From Gammaproteobacteria bacterium (GTDB lineage: Bacteria > Pseudomonadota > Gammaproteobacteria > Francisellales > CACEW01), in NCBI GenBank assembly GCA_030652335.1, contig JAUSAW010000018.1:1-64000 (forward strand): 64,000 nt of DNA, given 5' to 3'. The translations under genes and the position numbers were made by a program. The notes beneath the pieces are model-generated. The model searched no databases, was not told where the DNA came from, and worked only from the letters and a program-made list of their open reading frames with translations. Each line of letters opens with the position of its first letter. Position 1 is the stretch's first letter. Shown piece by piece: positions 1 through 9,057 of the stretch.

Positions 1-141
1 GTACGCTTTAAATTCGCCACCGTAAGTCTCAGCGGCTACTTTAGTAATCGCTGCGGTCAATGTAGTTTTACCATGGTCAACGTGGCCAATAGTTCCTACG
101 TTAAGATGTGGTTTTGTTCGTTCAAACTTACCCTTTGCCAT
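1..141 (-). CDS. tuf: Elongation factor Tu, 5' end only
   Basis: The first 47 codons of EF-Tu are present and the rest lies beyond the left edge. EF-Tu is the GTPase that carries aminoacyl-tRNA to the ribosome. The start [20 protein letters not shown] and the P-loop GHVDHGKT are unmistakable. It follows tRNA-Tyr, tRNA-Gly and tRNA-Thr on the same strand, the order found downstream of thrU in the E. coli tufB operon, so it is probably co-transcribed with them. Confidence 0.97.
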   Translation of the reverse strand, partial: MAKGKFERTKPHLNVGTIGHVDHGKTTLTAAITKVAAETYGGEFKAY

Positions 142-253
142 TTATATTCTCCAACTTATATTATTAAAATTAAATTCCGTTAATTAAATTTTATCCTCAA
201 CTCTTTACGTGATGAGGGATTGCAAAGGGGGAGAACACGGGCTTCCCCTTTGC

Positions 254-282
254 CATCTGCTCGAATTCACTTCGAGCAGATG
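254..282 (-). promoter_or_regulatory. Perfect 12-bp hairpin between tRNA-Thr and tuf
   Basis: CATCTGCTCGAA and TTCGAGCAGATG form a perfect 12-bp stem with a 5-nt loop. It lies in the leader between the mature 3' end of tRNA-Thr and the tuf start. No T-tract follows on the minus strand, so it is probably a processing or stability hairpin of the tRNA-tuf transcript rather than a terminator. Confidence 0.6.
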
Positions 283-298
283 TCTAAACTAGGCTAAC

Positions 299-373
299 TG
301 GTGCTCACAACTGGAATCGAACCAGTGACCTCTTCCTTACCAAGGAAGTGCACTACCGCTGTGCTATGTGAGC
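299..373 (-). tRNA. tRNA-Thr (anticodon GGT)
   Basis: A 75-nt cloverleaf with encoded CCA. The acceptor pairs GCTCACA with TGTGAGC, the T-arm reads GGTTCGATTCC, and the anticodon loop TTGGTAA gives GGT. It is third in a Tyr-Gly-Thr cluster ahead of tuf. Confidence 0.95.
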
Positions 374-389
374 AAAACTTTACAAATTA

Positions 390-463
390 TGGAGCGGGTG
401 GCGGGAATCGAACCCGCGAGATCAGCTTGGAAGGCTGAAGTTTTACCATTAAACTACACCCGC
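390..463 (-). tRNA. tRNA-Gly (anticodon TCC)
   Basis: A 74-nt tRNA with acceptor GCGGGTG, T-arm GGGTTCGATTCCC, anticodon loop CTTCCAA (TCC) and an encoded CCA. It is the middle gene of the tRNA-tuf operon, 16 nt from tRNA-Thr. Confidence 0.95.
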
Positions 464-472
464 ATTACAATA

Positions 473-558
<86 letters not shown>

Positions 559-568
559 AAAACTACAC

Positions 569-604
569 CGCGGGCATGATAAGAAATTATAGCGAGAAGG
601 TCAA
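569..604 (-). promoter_or_regulatory. Stable-RNA promoter of the tRNA-tuf operon
   Basis: On the minus strand, TTGACC (599-604) and TATCAT (576-581) are separated by exactly 17 bp. They are followed by a GC-rich discriminator, GCCCGCG (569-575). A GC discriminator is the hallmark of stringently controlled stable-RNA promoters, which suits a tRNA/EF-Tu operon. Transcription should start about 10 nt before tRNA-Tyr. Confidence 0.8.
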
Positions 605-620
605 TAAGTATTTTACTGAA

Positions 621-650
621 ATTAAAAAAGGCCTATCGAAATAGGCCTTT
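621..650 (-). terminator. Rho-independent terminator of the 674-1372 gene
   Basis: A perfect 10-bp stem (AAAGGCCTAT / ATAGGCCTTT) with a 4-nt loop is followed on the minus strand by a run of six T (the stem's final three plus three more). It lies 24 nt past the stop of the 674-1372 gene and just upstream of the tRNA operon promoter, insulating the two units. Confidence 0.85.
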
Positions 651-673
651 CTGCGCATTATTAAGTCAAACGA

Positions 674-1372
674 TCAGGGTGCCGGATCTTCACTAGCACC
701 CTCATGACCAATTATAGGGTCAGCAGATGGTAAACTGATATACTCTTCTAACAATGATTTAACGCCAGAATAGCTGATAATATCCGCCTCGGTTAATTCT
801 GGCAATGATAGACCTGTATCAATCCTATCGTGAAATCTCCTTACAAAATCTGGTTTTAAAAGCCCTATAATTGATGCCGCCTGCAAACCTTTTTTAAATG
901 CCTCAACAACACCAATCTCGACACTATCAGCAACACCTGTGGGGCAGCCTAAAAAAAGTAAATAATAAGCGCAACCAGGCGCGTTAGAACTTATAGCATT
1001 AAACAAGAGTTTATTATAAAAGTCTCTTATTCTATTATCACGCAAACTAGCTGAAGCCACAGACTCTGCTATAACAATCTTCTTTATACTGCTAACAATT
1101 TTGCGATATAGCACATCAAAGTCTGAAAAGTCCACGTCTTTCTGAATCGCATAATTTATAGCGCGCGTTCCTAGATCTAGAATGTCATACATACAAAAAT
1201 CAGCGCTACTAAATCCCACCAAGTTACTTAGCCCAGTCTCTGATAGCGAACATTCTTTATCAACACTTAAAATATCAATGTACTTTCTAAACATCGTATC
1301 GAACCTATCACATTCTTTTCCAAACGCAACACCTGTACTACTAGCAAACACCCCTACAAGTGAACCCTGCAT
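674..1372 (-). CDS. Unknown 232-residue protein, candidate PmrA-controlled effector
   Basis: I do not recognise a family. The protein is soluble and mostly helical, with no signal peptide. Its last residues (GHEGASEDPAP) are acidic and small, a composition seen in Dot/Icm substrates; that link is inference. The start at 1372 has a GGAG ribosome site. A PmrA-type direct repeat (1421-1437) lies 48 bp upstream of the start, matching the arrangement at two other unknown genes in this window, and a clear terminator follows the gene. It is a monocistronic accessory gene between the tRNA operon and toxin-antitoxin genes. Confidence 0.75.
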   Translation of the reverse strand: MQGSLVGVFASSTGVAFGKECDRFDTMFRKYIDILSVDKECSLSETGLSNLVGFSSADFCMYDILDLGTRAINYAIQKDVDFSDFDVLYRKIVSSIKKIVIAESVASASLRDNRIRDFYNKLLFNAISSNAPGCAYYLLFLGCPTGVADSVEIGVVEAFKKGLQAASIIGLLKPDFVRRFHDRIDTGLSLPELTEADIISYSGVKSLLEEYISLPSADPIIGHEGASEDPAP

Positions 1373-1420
1373 ATTAGCTCTCCAATAATTTGAATGATCC
1401 CGGAACCATACATTACAAAC

Positions 1421-1437
1421 CTTAAGGCTTTATTAAG
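1421..1437 (-). promoter_or_regulatory. PmrA-type box (CTTAAT-N5-CTTAAG)
   Basis: On the minus strand the repeat is CTTAAT AAAGC CTTAAG, an exact match to the YTTAAK-N5-YTTAAK pattern of PmrA response regulators. The 10-nt gap to a -10-like TATGGT is the same as at the boxes at 11108 and 11726. In Legionella and Coxiella, PmrA controls secretion-system and effector genes. Confidence 0.7.
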
Positions 1438-1628
1438 AAACGGCTATCTTTCGACAAAATTGCTCAAAACAGCATCTTATTCTATATTTTTTTTGAGAAT
1501 AGGGTAACTAGGCAGGTAGAGGCCAATAAACTGCATTACAGCTTAGACAAGGCTCTTAATACATCATTATTTTGAAGCATTATTTCTTCTACTGCACGCA
1601 TTTGGCGGCTAGAATCTTCGCTGCATGA

Positions 1629-1910
1629 TTAGATTTGTTTTTTTAATTCTTTTTTAGAAGCAATACGGGCACAATCTAAATCATAGCTCATTTGCAAACC
1701 TAGCCAAAATTCAGCAGACATACCAAAATACATCCCAAGCCTTAAAGCAGTATCTGTAGTAATAGCACGCTTGCCATGAACGATCTCATTTATTCTCCTA
1801 GCTGGCACACTTATATCTTTTGCTAGACGATACTGACTTATTTTCATCTCATCCAAAAACTCTTCTAAAAGAATTGTGCCTGGATGAATAGGCTTTAAAT
1901 ACTCTGTCAT
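1629..1910 (-). CDS. higA: HigA-family antitoxin (XRE helix-turn-helix), orphan
   Basis: A 93-residue HigA-type DNA-binding antitoxin. The start LKPIHPGTILLEEF and the central HTH (SQYRLAKDISVPARRINEIV) are typical of the family. HigA represses its operon and neutralises HigB, an mRNA-cleaving ribosome-dependent toxin. HigB normally precedes higA, but the upstream 150 bp is too short for it and no RelE-fold frame is visible, so the gene is an orphan. After the stop, the same frame continues open for about 31 codons (1539-1628), with no clear start signal. Confidence 0.88.
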   Translation of the reverse strand: MTEYLKPIHPGTILLEEFLDEMKISQYRLAKDISVPARRINEIVHGKRAITTDTALRLGMYFGMSAEFWLGLQMSYDLDCARIASKKELKKQI

Positions 1911-2003
1911 TTCATATCTTATCCCTTTAAAATTAATGGCCTATAGTAACTCACTGTGATAATAACGCATGGCGTTATTATTCTTCAATAATATTAGCTT
2001 TAT

Positions 2004-2044
2004 TTGATAATCTCAACAATTTAAGTTATAATTAAAGTTATAAC
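2004..2044 (+). promoter_or_regulatory. Promoter with overlapping inverted-repeat operator for AbrB-Doc
   Basis: TTGATA (2004-2009), a 17-bp spacer and a perfect TATAAT (2027-2032) form a strong sigma-70 promoter. The inverted repeat GTTATAA (2025-2031) / TTATAAC (2038-2044) overlaps the -10 and the start point. That is where an autoregulating antitoxin would bind. The AAGAGG ribosome site (2049-2054) is 9 nt before the ATG. Confidence 0.7.
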
Positions 2045-2063
2045 ACTCAAGAGGTCATAAACC

Positions 2064-2285
2064 ATGAAACTAGAAATCAGAAAAATTGGCAATTCATTTG
2101 GCGTAATTCTTCCCAAGCAGCTTTTAGAAAGCTTGCATGTTGGGCAAGGCGACAATTTATATGCCATGGAAAACCAAAGCGGCGTTATGTTAACTCCTTA
2201 CGACCCACATTTTGATGATGCCATCGCAGCTTACGATAAGTTTTCTAAACAATACCGCAACGCTCTTAAGAAATTAGCAAAATGA
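2064..2285 (+). CDS. AbrB/MazE-type antitoxin partner of Doc
   Basis: A 73-residue protein with an N-terminal SpoVT/AbrB swapped-hairpin DNA-binding domain (KLEIRKIGNSFGVILPKQLL). The charged C-terminal tail (about 50-73) is the usual toxin-binding segment. It overlaps the doc start by 4 bases (ATGA), implying translational coupling with antitoxin first. It probably represses its own promoter through the inverted repeat at 2025-2044. Confidence 0.9.
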   Translation: MKLEIRKIGNSFGVILPKQLLESLHVGQGDNLYAMENQSGVMLTPYDPHFDDAIAAYDKFSKQYRNALKKLAK

Positions 2286-2680
2286 AAGAGCCGCGCTGGT
2301 TAACTTTGCATGATGTTGACGCTTTCCACAGCAAACAAATCCAAGAACACGGTGGCTTACAAGGCCTGAGAGATAAAAATCTATTACAATCCGCTTTAGG
2401 GCGCCCTCAACAATTACTTGCCTACTCTGATAAAACAGATATTTTTGAATTAGCTGCTGCTTATGCCTATGGGATTATAAAAAACCATCCTTTTCTTGAC
2501 GGCAATAAAAGGACTGGAATTATCACTGCGGCTATTTTTCTTATGATGAATGGATATAACATTATTGCATCGGAAGAAGACCTATATCTCAATACAATTA
2601 GCTTAGCCAATGGTACGCAAACCGAAAGTCAATTTGCTAAATGGCTACAAGAAAATTCAGCAATGCAAATTCAGTTATGA
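2282..2680 (+). CDS. doc: Doc toxin (death-on-curing, Fic fold)
   Basis: A 132-residue Doc-family toxin. The Fic-fold signature HPFLDGNKRT is at about residues 69-78, with the Lys-Arg variant typical of Doc rather than AMPylating Fic enzymes. Doc proteins phosphorylate EF-Tu and halt translation. Length and motif are intact, so the toxin is probably active and held in check by the preceding AbrB-type protein. Confidence 0.92.
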   Translation: MKEPRWLTLHDVDAFHSKQIQEHGGLQGLRDKNLLQSALGRPQQLLAYSDKTDIFELAAAYAYGIIKNHPFLDGNKRTGIITAAIFLMMNGYNIIASEEDLYLNTISLANGTQTESQFAKWLQENSAMQIQL

Positions 2681-2771
2681 CAGAATTAACGCTATACATT
2701 CTGCCAGTTCACTTGCAAAAAAGCCTATAATCAGTATGCTGTGTACTCTTTCACCTAAATAATTATTAGCC

Positions 2772-5225
2772 ATGCAGCAAACTTACCAGCCCAATCAAAT
2801 CGAACAATCCTCCCAAGAATTCTGGAACGCCAACCAAAGCTTTGTCGCGACGGAAGACTCCACTAAGGAAAAATTCTATTGCCTAGCAATGTTCCCCTAT
2901 CCCTCTGGATATTTGCATATGGGCCATGTACGCAATTATACGATTGGCGATGCTATTGCTCGTTATCAAAGACTGCTGGGTAAAAATGTTATGCAACCTA
3001 TGGGCTGGGATGCTTTTGGCCTGCCTGCTGAAAATGCGGCGATTAAACACGGTATCGCGCCTGCTAAATGGACTTATGAAAATGCCAGCCATATGCGCGA
3101 GCAGATGAAAAAGCTGGGTCTTGCTTATGACTGGACTCGCGAAGTCACCACCTGCAAGGCCGATTATTATAAATGGGAACAGTGGTTCTTTATTCAGCTC
3201 TATAATAAGGGCCTCGTCTATAAAAAATATAGCGTAGTGAACTGGGACCCTGTTGATATGACCGTGCTTGCCAATGAACAAGTTATCGATGGCCGCGGCT
3301 GGCGTTCTGGCGCCATAGTTGAAAAAAAATATATCCCACAATGGTTTTTAAAAATTACCGCCTATGCCGAAGAATTAATTAATGATTTGGATAAGCTCGA
3401 AGGCTGGCCGGAACAAGTTAAAACCATGCAGCGCAATTGGATTGGCCGCTCAGAAGGCGCCGATATTCAATTTAAAGTTCAAAACCAAGCCGAAGCGTTA
3501 ACCATCTATACCACCCGTCCCGATACTATTTTCGGGGTAAGCTATTTAGCGCTAGCCTCAGAGCACCCACTGGTTCAAGCGGCCGCCAAAGATAAACCTG
3601 AACTGCAAGCCTTTATAGCCGAATGTAAAAAAAGCTCCACCATGGAAGCCGACCTGGCAACAGCCGAAAAAGTAGGAGTCGATACAGGCTTAAAAGCCGT
3701 ACACCCTATTACCGGTGAAATCATACCCATCTGGACCGCCAATTTCGTATTAATGGATTATGGCTCTGGCGCCGTAATGGCTGTGCCTGCTCACGATCAA
3801 CGCGATTATGAATTTGCTCAAAAATATCAGTTGGCGATTAAACAAGTGATTGCCGCAAAAGATCCAAGCAAGATCGATCTAAGCCAAGCCGCCTTTACCG
3901 AAGCCGGCGCCTTAATTCACTCTCAGCAATTTGATGGCATGGACTCTGATGCGGCTAAAAAAGCCATTATCGATTTCCTGGAAAAAGCGGGACTCGCCAA
4001 GCGCAAAATTAACTATCGACTCCGCGACTGGGGCGTTTCGCGTCAACGTTATTGGGGCGCACCTATCCCGATGATTATCGATATAGATGGCGAATCCCAG
4101 AGCGTAAATGAAAGCGATTTACCAGTGCTATTACCTGAAGATGTGGTAATTACCGGCGCAGGCTCGCCATTAAAATCCATGCCGGAATTTTTAAATACTA
4201 CCGATAACGAAGGCAATCCCGCAACTCGCGAAACCGATACCTTCGATACCTTTATGGAATCTTCATGGTATTACGCCAGATTTTGCTGCCCCGATGCCGA
4301 TGCCATGGTCGATGAACGTGCCAATTATTGGCTGCCAGTGGATCAGTATGTGGGCGGGATCGAGCATGCCATTTTGCATTTACTCTATGCACGATTCTTC
4401 TTTAAATTAATGCGCGACTTTGGCTTGGTGAAAGCCGATGAGCCCTTTACTAAACTATTAAGCCAAGGCATGGTGCTAAAAGATGGCGCTAAGATGTCTA
4501 AATCCAAAGGCAATACAGTCGATTTACAAAGCTTTATCGACCAGTATGGCGCGGATACCGCCAGACTCTTTATCATGTTCGCCGCCCCACCCGAGCAATC
4601 CTTGGAATGGTCCGATTCAGGAGTAGAAGGTGCTGCGCGATTTATCCGTAAGATCTGGACCTTTGCCTATGATAATCAGGCTTTAATTCAAGCTCAGCAT
4701 AATGCCAAATACGACTGGCAATTAGCCGATGCGGATACCAAAGCGCTTCGCTGTGAACTTTATCAAATCTTGCAACAAGCCGATTTAGATATGCAACGCC
4801 AGCAATATAACACCGTGGTTTCAGCCAGCATGAAAACCATGAACCTATTTGCTAAACTACCTGAAAGCGAAGCTAAACCTGCCTTTATTCAGGAAGCCAT
4901 GAGCATACTATTGCGCCTATTACACCCGATTACCCCACATGTTACTCATGTGCTGTGGCAAGAATTAGGCTATGGTAAAGATATTGCCCATGCCGAATGG
5001 CCTAAAGTAGATGTGACTGCCTTGCAAAAACAACAATCGACTATCATCGTGCAGATTAACGGTAAATTGCGTGGCAAAATTGAAGTGCCGGTCGGCGCCG
5101 ACCAAAAAAGGGTTGAAGCTGAAATGTTAGCCAATGAGGGCATTCAGCGCCATTTAGTCGATCAAACTGTTCGCAAGATAATTTACGTGCAGGATAAATT
5201 GCTGAATATCGTTATTGGAAATTGA
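2772..5225 (+). CDS. leuS: Leucyl-tRNA synthetase
   Basis: An 817-residue class I synthetase that charges tRNA-Leu. The HIGH motif appears as HMGH (49-52) after FPYPSG, the editing (CP1) domain with its T-rich TTRPDT segment occupies about 230-420, and KMSKS is at about 574-578. The C-terminal anticodon-binding region ends normally. A complete essential enzyme, it heads the block running to lipA, as in other gammaproteobacteria where leuS precedes lptE and holA. Confidence 0.98.
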   Translation: MQQTYQPNQIEQSSQEFWNANQSFVATEDSTKEKFYCLAMFPYPSGYLHMGHVRNYTIGDAIARYQRLLGKNVMQPMGWDAFGLPAENAAIKHGIAPAKWTYENASHMREQMKKLGLAYDWTREVTTCKADYYKWEQWFFIQLYNKGLVYKKYSVVNWDPVDMTVLANEQVIDGRGWRSGAIVEKKYIPQWFLKITAYAEELINDLDKLEGWPEQVKTMQRNWIGRSEGADIQFKVQNQAEALTIYTTRPDTIFGVSYLALASEHPLVQAAAKDKPELQAFIAECKKSSTMEADLATAEKVGVDTGLKAVHPITGEIIPIWTANFVLMDYGSGAVMAVPAHDQRDYEFAQKYQLAIKQVIAAKDPSKIDLSQAAFTEAGALIHSQQFDGMDSDAAKKAIIDFLEKAGLAKRKINYRLRDWGVSRQRYWGAPIPMIIDIDGESQSVNESDLPVLLPEDVVITGAGSPLKSMPEFLNTTDNEGNPATRETDTFDTFMESSWYYARFCCPDADAMVDERANYWLPVDQYVGGIEHAILHLLYARFFFKLMRDFGLVKADEPFTKLLSQGMVLKDGAKMSKSKGNTVDLQSFIDQYGADTARLFIMFAAPPEQSLEWSDSGVEGAARFIRKIWTFAYDNQALIQAQHNAKYDWQLADADTKALRCELYQILQQADLDMQRQQYNTVVSASMKTMNLFAKLPESEAKPAFIQEAMSILLRLLHPITPHVTHVLWQELGYGKDIAHAEWPKVDVTALQKQQSTIIVQINGKLRGKIEVPVGADQKRVEAEMLANEGIQRHLVDQTVRKIIYVQDKLLNIVIGN

Positions 5226-5233
5226 CGCAGAAG

Positions 5234-5296
5234 TGTCATCCTCGCAAATGCGGGGATCCATACAATACTAGATTCCCGCCTTTGCGGGAATGACAG
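5234..5296. repeat. Palindromic intergenic repeat (GTCATTCCCGC family)
   Basis: Two facing arms, TGTCATCC...GGGGATCC and ATTCCCGCC...GGGAATGACA, form a long imperfect hairpin between leuS and lptE. The arms belong to the same family as copies at 8634-8748 and 12926-12953. The repeat may act as a transcript-end or stability hairpin. Confidence 0.8.
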
Positions 5297-5311
5297 ATTA
5301 CAAGGGATAAA

Positions 5312-5848
5312 ATGAACGCATTACATCAACACAAAAACAAACTCTGGATCGGTTTAATTTTAGTATTAAGCCTAAGCCTAGCGGCCTGCGGCTTTCAATT
5401 GCGCAGAAGCCAGCCCTTAATCGCGGAGCTTCAGGTTATCTATATTAAAACTTCTACGCCGAACGATCCCTTTATCCAAGTACTAAGCCGATTGCTTATC
5501 GCCAATAATGTGCAACTGACCGACGACCCTCATTTTGCCAGCAGCACCTTAAAAATCATTAGCATTCAACAGAACAGTAATATCAACGCCTTGCAAGGTG
5601 CTGCCGAGGCAGGCCAATATGTTACCAATCTAACGGTAAGCTTTAGTGCCACGGACTCAAATGGCCATGTATTAGTAGCTCCTACCTCCATATCCAGAAG
5701 CGCCTATTATAGTAATAATGCCACACAAATCTTAAGTGCAAATTCAACCTCCAATCAGCTAGTTACCGAACTAGAACAGCAGCTCGCTCAATCGATTTTG
5801 CAACAATTATCCAGCGTAAAATCAGTCAGGCCAACCAGTAGCTCATGA
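5312..5848 (+). CDS. lptE: LPS-assembly lipoprotein LptE
   Basis: A 178-residue outer-membrane lipoprotein that plugs the LptD barrel for lipopolysaccharide export. A hydrophobic leader ends in the lipobox LAAC with Cys26, followed by GFQLR, the usual LptE start. It overlaps holA by 4 bases. Position between leuS and holA is the conserved gammaproteobacterial order. The Ser-rich C-terminus is variable in the family. Confidence 0.93.
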   Translation: MNALHQHKNKLWIGLILVLSLSLAACGFQLRRSQPLIAELQVIYIKTSTPNDPFIQVLSRLLIANNVQLTDDPHFASSTLKIISIQQNSNINALQGAAEAGQYVTNLTVSFSATDSNGHVLVAPTSISRSAYYSNNATQILSANSTSNQLVTELEQQLAQSILQQLSSVKSVRPTSSS

Positions 5849-6858
5849 AAATAAGTGACACGGCTTTAAGCAGACAACTCAATCAAGCTCTCTTACCCGC
5901 CTATTGGGTAAGCGGGGATGAGCCTCTGCTTATTCAAGAAAGCGTAGACCTTATTAATCAGCGATTTAAGCAGGAAGGCTATACAGAAAAGCATATCTTA
6001 AGCATCGATTCAAATTTTAAGGCCGAAGAACTTTTCGAATTAACTCAAAACTATTCTTTGTTTAGTGAAAAAAAACGCATCGAACTTCAGCTTCAGGATA
6101 AAGTACCAGAAGCTTTTACCAGCACCTTAAACGAATGCCTTAAGCAAACAGACCTCAATCTGGTCTTTATTATTCGCAGCAATAAACTATCGGCAAGCCA
6201 GGTTAAAACCAAATGGTATACGGCCTTTGAAAAGATCGGCTGCCATATTTCTGCCTGGCCAATTGAAGCCAATCAACTTCCCGGCTGGCTTATGCAGCGC
6301 GGCAAAAAACTTGGGCTTACCTTCGATACCGATGCCTTAAATGCCTTAGCTGAAACCTGTGAAGGCAACTTATTAGCAGCTAAACAAGCCCTGGATAAAT
6401 TAAGCTTATTTAAGCACGATAAACCCATTAGCCTCGAAGAAGTCTTAGCCTTTCAGGCCGATGAATCTCGCTATAATGTGTTCCAGCTCACCTCGGTCTG
6501 TTTAATGGGTGATGCTAAAAAGGCCTGGCATATTCTAAAATCTTTAGAGGCTGAAAATACCGAAGCCACCATCATTCTATGGTCGCTTACCAAAGAATTG
6601 CGACTATTGGCGACCCTGCATTCAGAAAGCCGCGGCCAATCTGTAGAGAGCTTATTTAAACGCTATCAAGTCTGGGATAAACGCATACCCGAAGTCAAAC
6701 GTGCCTTAAGCCGATTGAATTATGAAACCTGCCTTGATTTAATCCAAGCTGCCAGCCAGATCGATAAGATGATTAAAGGCGTTATCCGTGAAGATGCCTC
6801 AGAAGCTTTAAGACATCTTATTATGCGCATAGCCGGCACCAAATTAACTATCGCCTAA
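5845..6858 (+). CDS. holA: DNA polymerase III delta subunit
   Basis: A 337-residue clamp-loader subunit that opens the beta sliding clamp. The N-terminal segment YWVSGDEPLLIQESVDLI and the length are typical. Like other delta subunits it has an AAA+-like fold without a functional Walker site. Its ATG lies inside the lptE stop (ATGA overlap), so the two are translationally coupled. Confidence 0.94.
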   Translation: MKISDTALSRQLNQALLPAYWVSGDEPLLIQESVDLINQRFKQEGYTEKHILSIDSNFKAEELFELTQNYSLFSEKKRIELQLQDKVPEAFTSTLNECLKQTDLNLVFIIRSNKLSASQVKTKWYTAFEKIGCHISAWPIEANQLPGWLMQRGKKLGLTFDTDALNALAETCEGNLLAAKQALDKLSLFKHDKPISLEEVLAFQADESRYNVFQLTSVCLMGDAKKAWHILKSLEAENTEATIILWSLTKELRLLATLHSESRGQSVESLFKRYQVWDKRIPEVKRALSRLNYETCLDLIQAASQIDKMIKGVIREDASEALRHLIMRIAGTKLTIA

Positions 6859-6972
6859 CAAGGCATCGCTTGCTGTCAATTGTGCAGCGTTAAACTAAAT
6901 TTAGGTTTGCTGAGTCCGTTCAAAACGTCTAAAATAAAGAGAGATAAAACTATTACAAGGATGACTAAACCA

Positions 6973-7329
6973 ATGACCATTCATAACAGTCACGAAACAC
7001 TTGATCTAGTTAAATCTGCCCTCGAAGATATGAAGTCCCAAGATCTATTAGAACTAAACGTAAAAGATATTACCATCGTCACCGATTATATGGTCATAGT
7101 TAGCGGCACCTCAACCCAGCACCTTCGCTCTATCGTCAATCATGTCCATACTCAAGCCAAACAAAAAGGTGTAGAAGTGCTCGGCTCTGAAGGCGTTGAA
7201 TCCGCCGAATGGATCTTGCTCGATTTAGGCGATGTCATCGTACACGCCATGTTACCTGAAATTCGCGAACGCTATGAGCTTGAAAAACTGTGGTCAGTTG
7301 AAGCGTTCAGCGAAGCGGCTTGCGCCTGA
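6973..7329 (+). CDS. rsfS: Ribosomal silencing factor RsfS
   Basis: A 118-residue RsfS/Iojap protein that binds L14 on the 50S subunit and blocks subunit joining during starvation. Family segments include ALEDMKSQDLLELNVKD, TDYMVIVSGTSTQHLRSI and EWILLDLGDVIVHAM. AAGGA at 6957-6961 is spaced properly for the ATG at 6973. An in-frame ATG at 6961 is possible, and the longer frame back to 6880 has no family similarity. It sits one base before rlmH. Confidence 0.92.
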   Translation: MTIHNSHETLDLVKSALEDMKSQDLLELNVKDITIVTDYMVIVSGTSTQHLRSIVNHVHTQAKQKGVEVLGSEGVESAEWILLDLGDVIVHAMLPEIRERYELEKLWSVEAFSEAACA

Positions 7330-7330
7330 T

Positions 7331-7801
7331 ATGCCGATTAAAATCCTTGCAGTAGGCACTAAAATGCCGGATTGGGTCACAGAATCCTATACGGAATATG
7401 CCAAACGACTACCTCGTGAATACGCCTTTAGCCTAATTGAAATCCCCGCTCAAAAGCGAGGCAGCGGCTCAGACACTGCCTCCATTTTGAAAAAAGAAGC
7501 ACAGGCCATTATGGCCCATATCGAACCCTCAAGCCTGCTAATTGCCTTAGATGTAAAGGGCCAAAACTGGAGCACCGAGCAATTAGCCAAAAAACTTCAA
7601 TCCTGGCACGATGAGAGCCATTCTATTATTTTTTTAATCGGTGGGCCTGAAGGCTTGCCAGCGGTTTGCTTAGAACGCGCCAATTTTAAATGGTCTTTAT
7701 CCAATCTCACTTACCCCCATCCACTCGTTAGGGTAATCTTATCCGAGCAACTTTATCGAGCCTGGACTATTATTCAAAATCATCCTTATCATCGAGCATA
7801 A
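7331..7801 (+). CDS. rlmH: 23S rRNA pseudouridine-1915 N3-methyltransferase
   Basis: A 156-residue SPOUT methyltransferase (E. coli RlmH is 155). It methylates pseudouridine 1915 in helix 69 of 23S rRNA. The start MPIKILAVGTKMPDWV, the GGPEG loop (FLIGGPEGLP) of the knotted SAM site and the C-terminal YRAWTIIQNHPYHR are diagnostic. The ATG is one base after the rsfS stop. An upstream in-frame start inside rsfS is rejected on family length. Confidence 0.96.
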   Translation: MPIKILAVGTKMPDWVTESYTEYAKRLPREYAFSLIEIPAQKRGSGSDTASILKKEAQAIMAHIEPSSLLIALDVKGQNWSTEQLAKKLQSWHDESHSIIFLIGGPEGLPAVCLERANFKWSLSNLTYPHPLVRVILSEQLYRAWTIIQNHPYHRA

Positions 7802-7804
7802 ATA

Positions 7805-8608
7805 ATGAAGCATTATAGAGTTGGCGGCATTATCTTAAGCAGCCTATTGCTATGTGGCTGTATCACCGCCCCACCCTCTTCTTTCACCATCACCCCAAAA
7901 GATGGCGCCCCTTCCAGCTTAATGCTATCCGGACTAAAGTTTAATGAACTCCCCAATGCGACGCCTATCCAAGAATCAACCAGCGAAAAAGGCAACCCCG
8001 AATTTTATGTCACTAACAATCAACGCTATCTTGTATTACCTCAAGCTGATGGCTATAAAGAAGTCGGCATCGCCTCATGGTATGGTACCCGCTTTCATAG
8101 CTTAAAAACCTCCAATGGCGAACCCTACAATATGCTGTCGATGACTGCCGCCTCTAAAACCTTGCCTATCCCAACCTATGTTAAAGTCACTAATTTAGAA
8201 AATGGCAAAAGCGTCGTGGTTAGAGTAAATGATCGAGGGCCTTTTAAACCCGGACGCATTATCGACCTATCCTATGCTGCCGCTGCAAAAATTGGCATGC
8301 TAGCTAAAGGTACAGCCAAAGTGGAAGTTGAAGCTTTAGCTCCCTACCCTTATCCCTTGCCTCCAACCAACAAATATTATTACTATTTAGAGCTGACTAC
8401 CTCTAAAAACCCGATTGCTATTAACCTATACTTAAAACGCTTAGATAAGCACACTGAAATGAGTAATCTTGTTTTAAAAGAAAGAAAGGACTGGTTCATT
8501 TTACAAGCCGGCCCCTATGATCGAGCTATGCAAGCCGATAACCAAGCCAAAGGCCTCGTTAGCCTCGGCTTCAAGGATCCAAGGCTTTTTCAAAGACCAC
8601 GCCAATAA
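7805..8608 (+). CDS. rlpA: Rare lipoprotein A, septal lytic transglycosylase
   Basis: A 267-residue outer-membrane lipoprotein. The signal peptide ends at Cys19 (LLLCGC). The double-psi beta-barrel catalytic domain follows (GIASWYGTRFHSLKTSNGE, then VVVRVNDRGPF with the catalytic Asp), and a C-terminal SPOR domain (FILQAGPYDRAMQADNQA) binds denuded septal peptidoglycan. It starts 3 bases after rlmH. In E. coli, mrdA and mrdB separate these two genes; they are absent here. Confidence 0.93.
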   Translation: MKHYRVGGIILSSLLLCGCITAPPSSFTITPKDGAPSSLMLSGLKFNELPNATPIQESTSEKGNPEFYVTNNQRYLVLPQADGYKEVGIASWYGTRFHSLKTSNGEPYNMLSMTAASKTLPIPTYVKVTNLENGKSVVVRVNDRGPFKPGRIIDLSYAAAAKIGMLAKGTAKVEVEALAPYPYPLPPTNKYYYYLELTTSKNPIAINLYLKRLDKHTEMSNLVLKERKDWFILQAGPYDRAMQADNQAKGLVSLGFKDPRLFQRPRQ

Positions 8609-8633
8609 CCTGCCATTCTCACGCTCTTTAACT

Positions 8634-8748
8634 TGTCATTCCCGCGCAGGCGGGAATCCAGCATCAAACAATGGAAAAATTTAGAAAAATAGAATAGAGT
8701 AAGTAAATATTATTTGAGACTGGATTCCCGCCTGCGCGGGAATGACAG
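8634..8748. repeat. 115-bp MITE-like palindrome between rlpA and ybeD
   Basis: Arms 8634-8661 and 8720-8748 are perfect inverted copies of the GTCATTCCCGCGCAGGCG family, separated by 58 nt of AT-rich sequence. It is probably a non-autonomous palindromic element. It lies where dacA would stand in E. coli. Confidence 0.85.
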
Positions 8749-8769
8749 GCCTAACGAAAGGAATTAAAT

Positions 8770-9057
8770 ATGAACATACAAGATATGACACCCGATGAAG
8801 AAAAAACTCATTTCGAATTCCCCTGTCTCTTCCCCATTAAAGTAATGGGCGAAAAAGGGCATGATATACAAGCTTTAGTCGAAAAGACCCTAGCCCAACA
8901 TGTAAAAGATCCCAAGAGTATCGAAATTAGAACCCGTGATAGCGAAGGCGGCAAATATATCTCGATTACCGCTACCTTTATGGCCGACAGCAAAGCTCAG
9001 CTCAATGCCATTTATGAGATCCTAAGCAAACATGAGCATGTCAAAATGTGCTTATAA
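8770..9057 (+). CDS. ybeD: DUF493 protein YbeD
   Basis: A 95-residue YbeD-type protein with a small ferredoxin-like regulatory fold (FPCLFPIKVMGEKG, ...YISITATF). It is usually encoded next to lipB and is thought to act in the lipoate pathway, although no reaction is proven. Its TAA overlaps the lipB ATG by one base (TAATG). Confidence 0.92.
   Translation: MNIQDMTPDEEKTHFEFPCLFPIKVMGEKGHDIQALVEKTLAQHVKDPKSIEIRTRDSEGGKYISITATFMADSKAQLNAIYEILSKHEHVKMCL

Noticed and set aside
1911..2063. Possible HigB toxin upstream of higA
   Set aside because: Too short for HigB, no RelE-fold sequence in any frame, and the space is used by the AbrB-Doc promoter.
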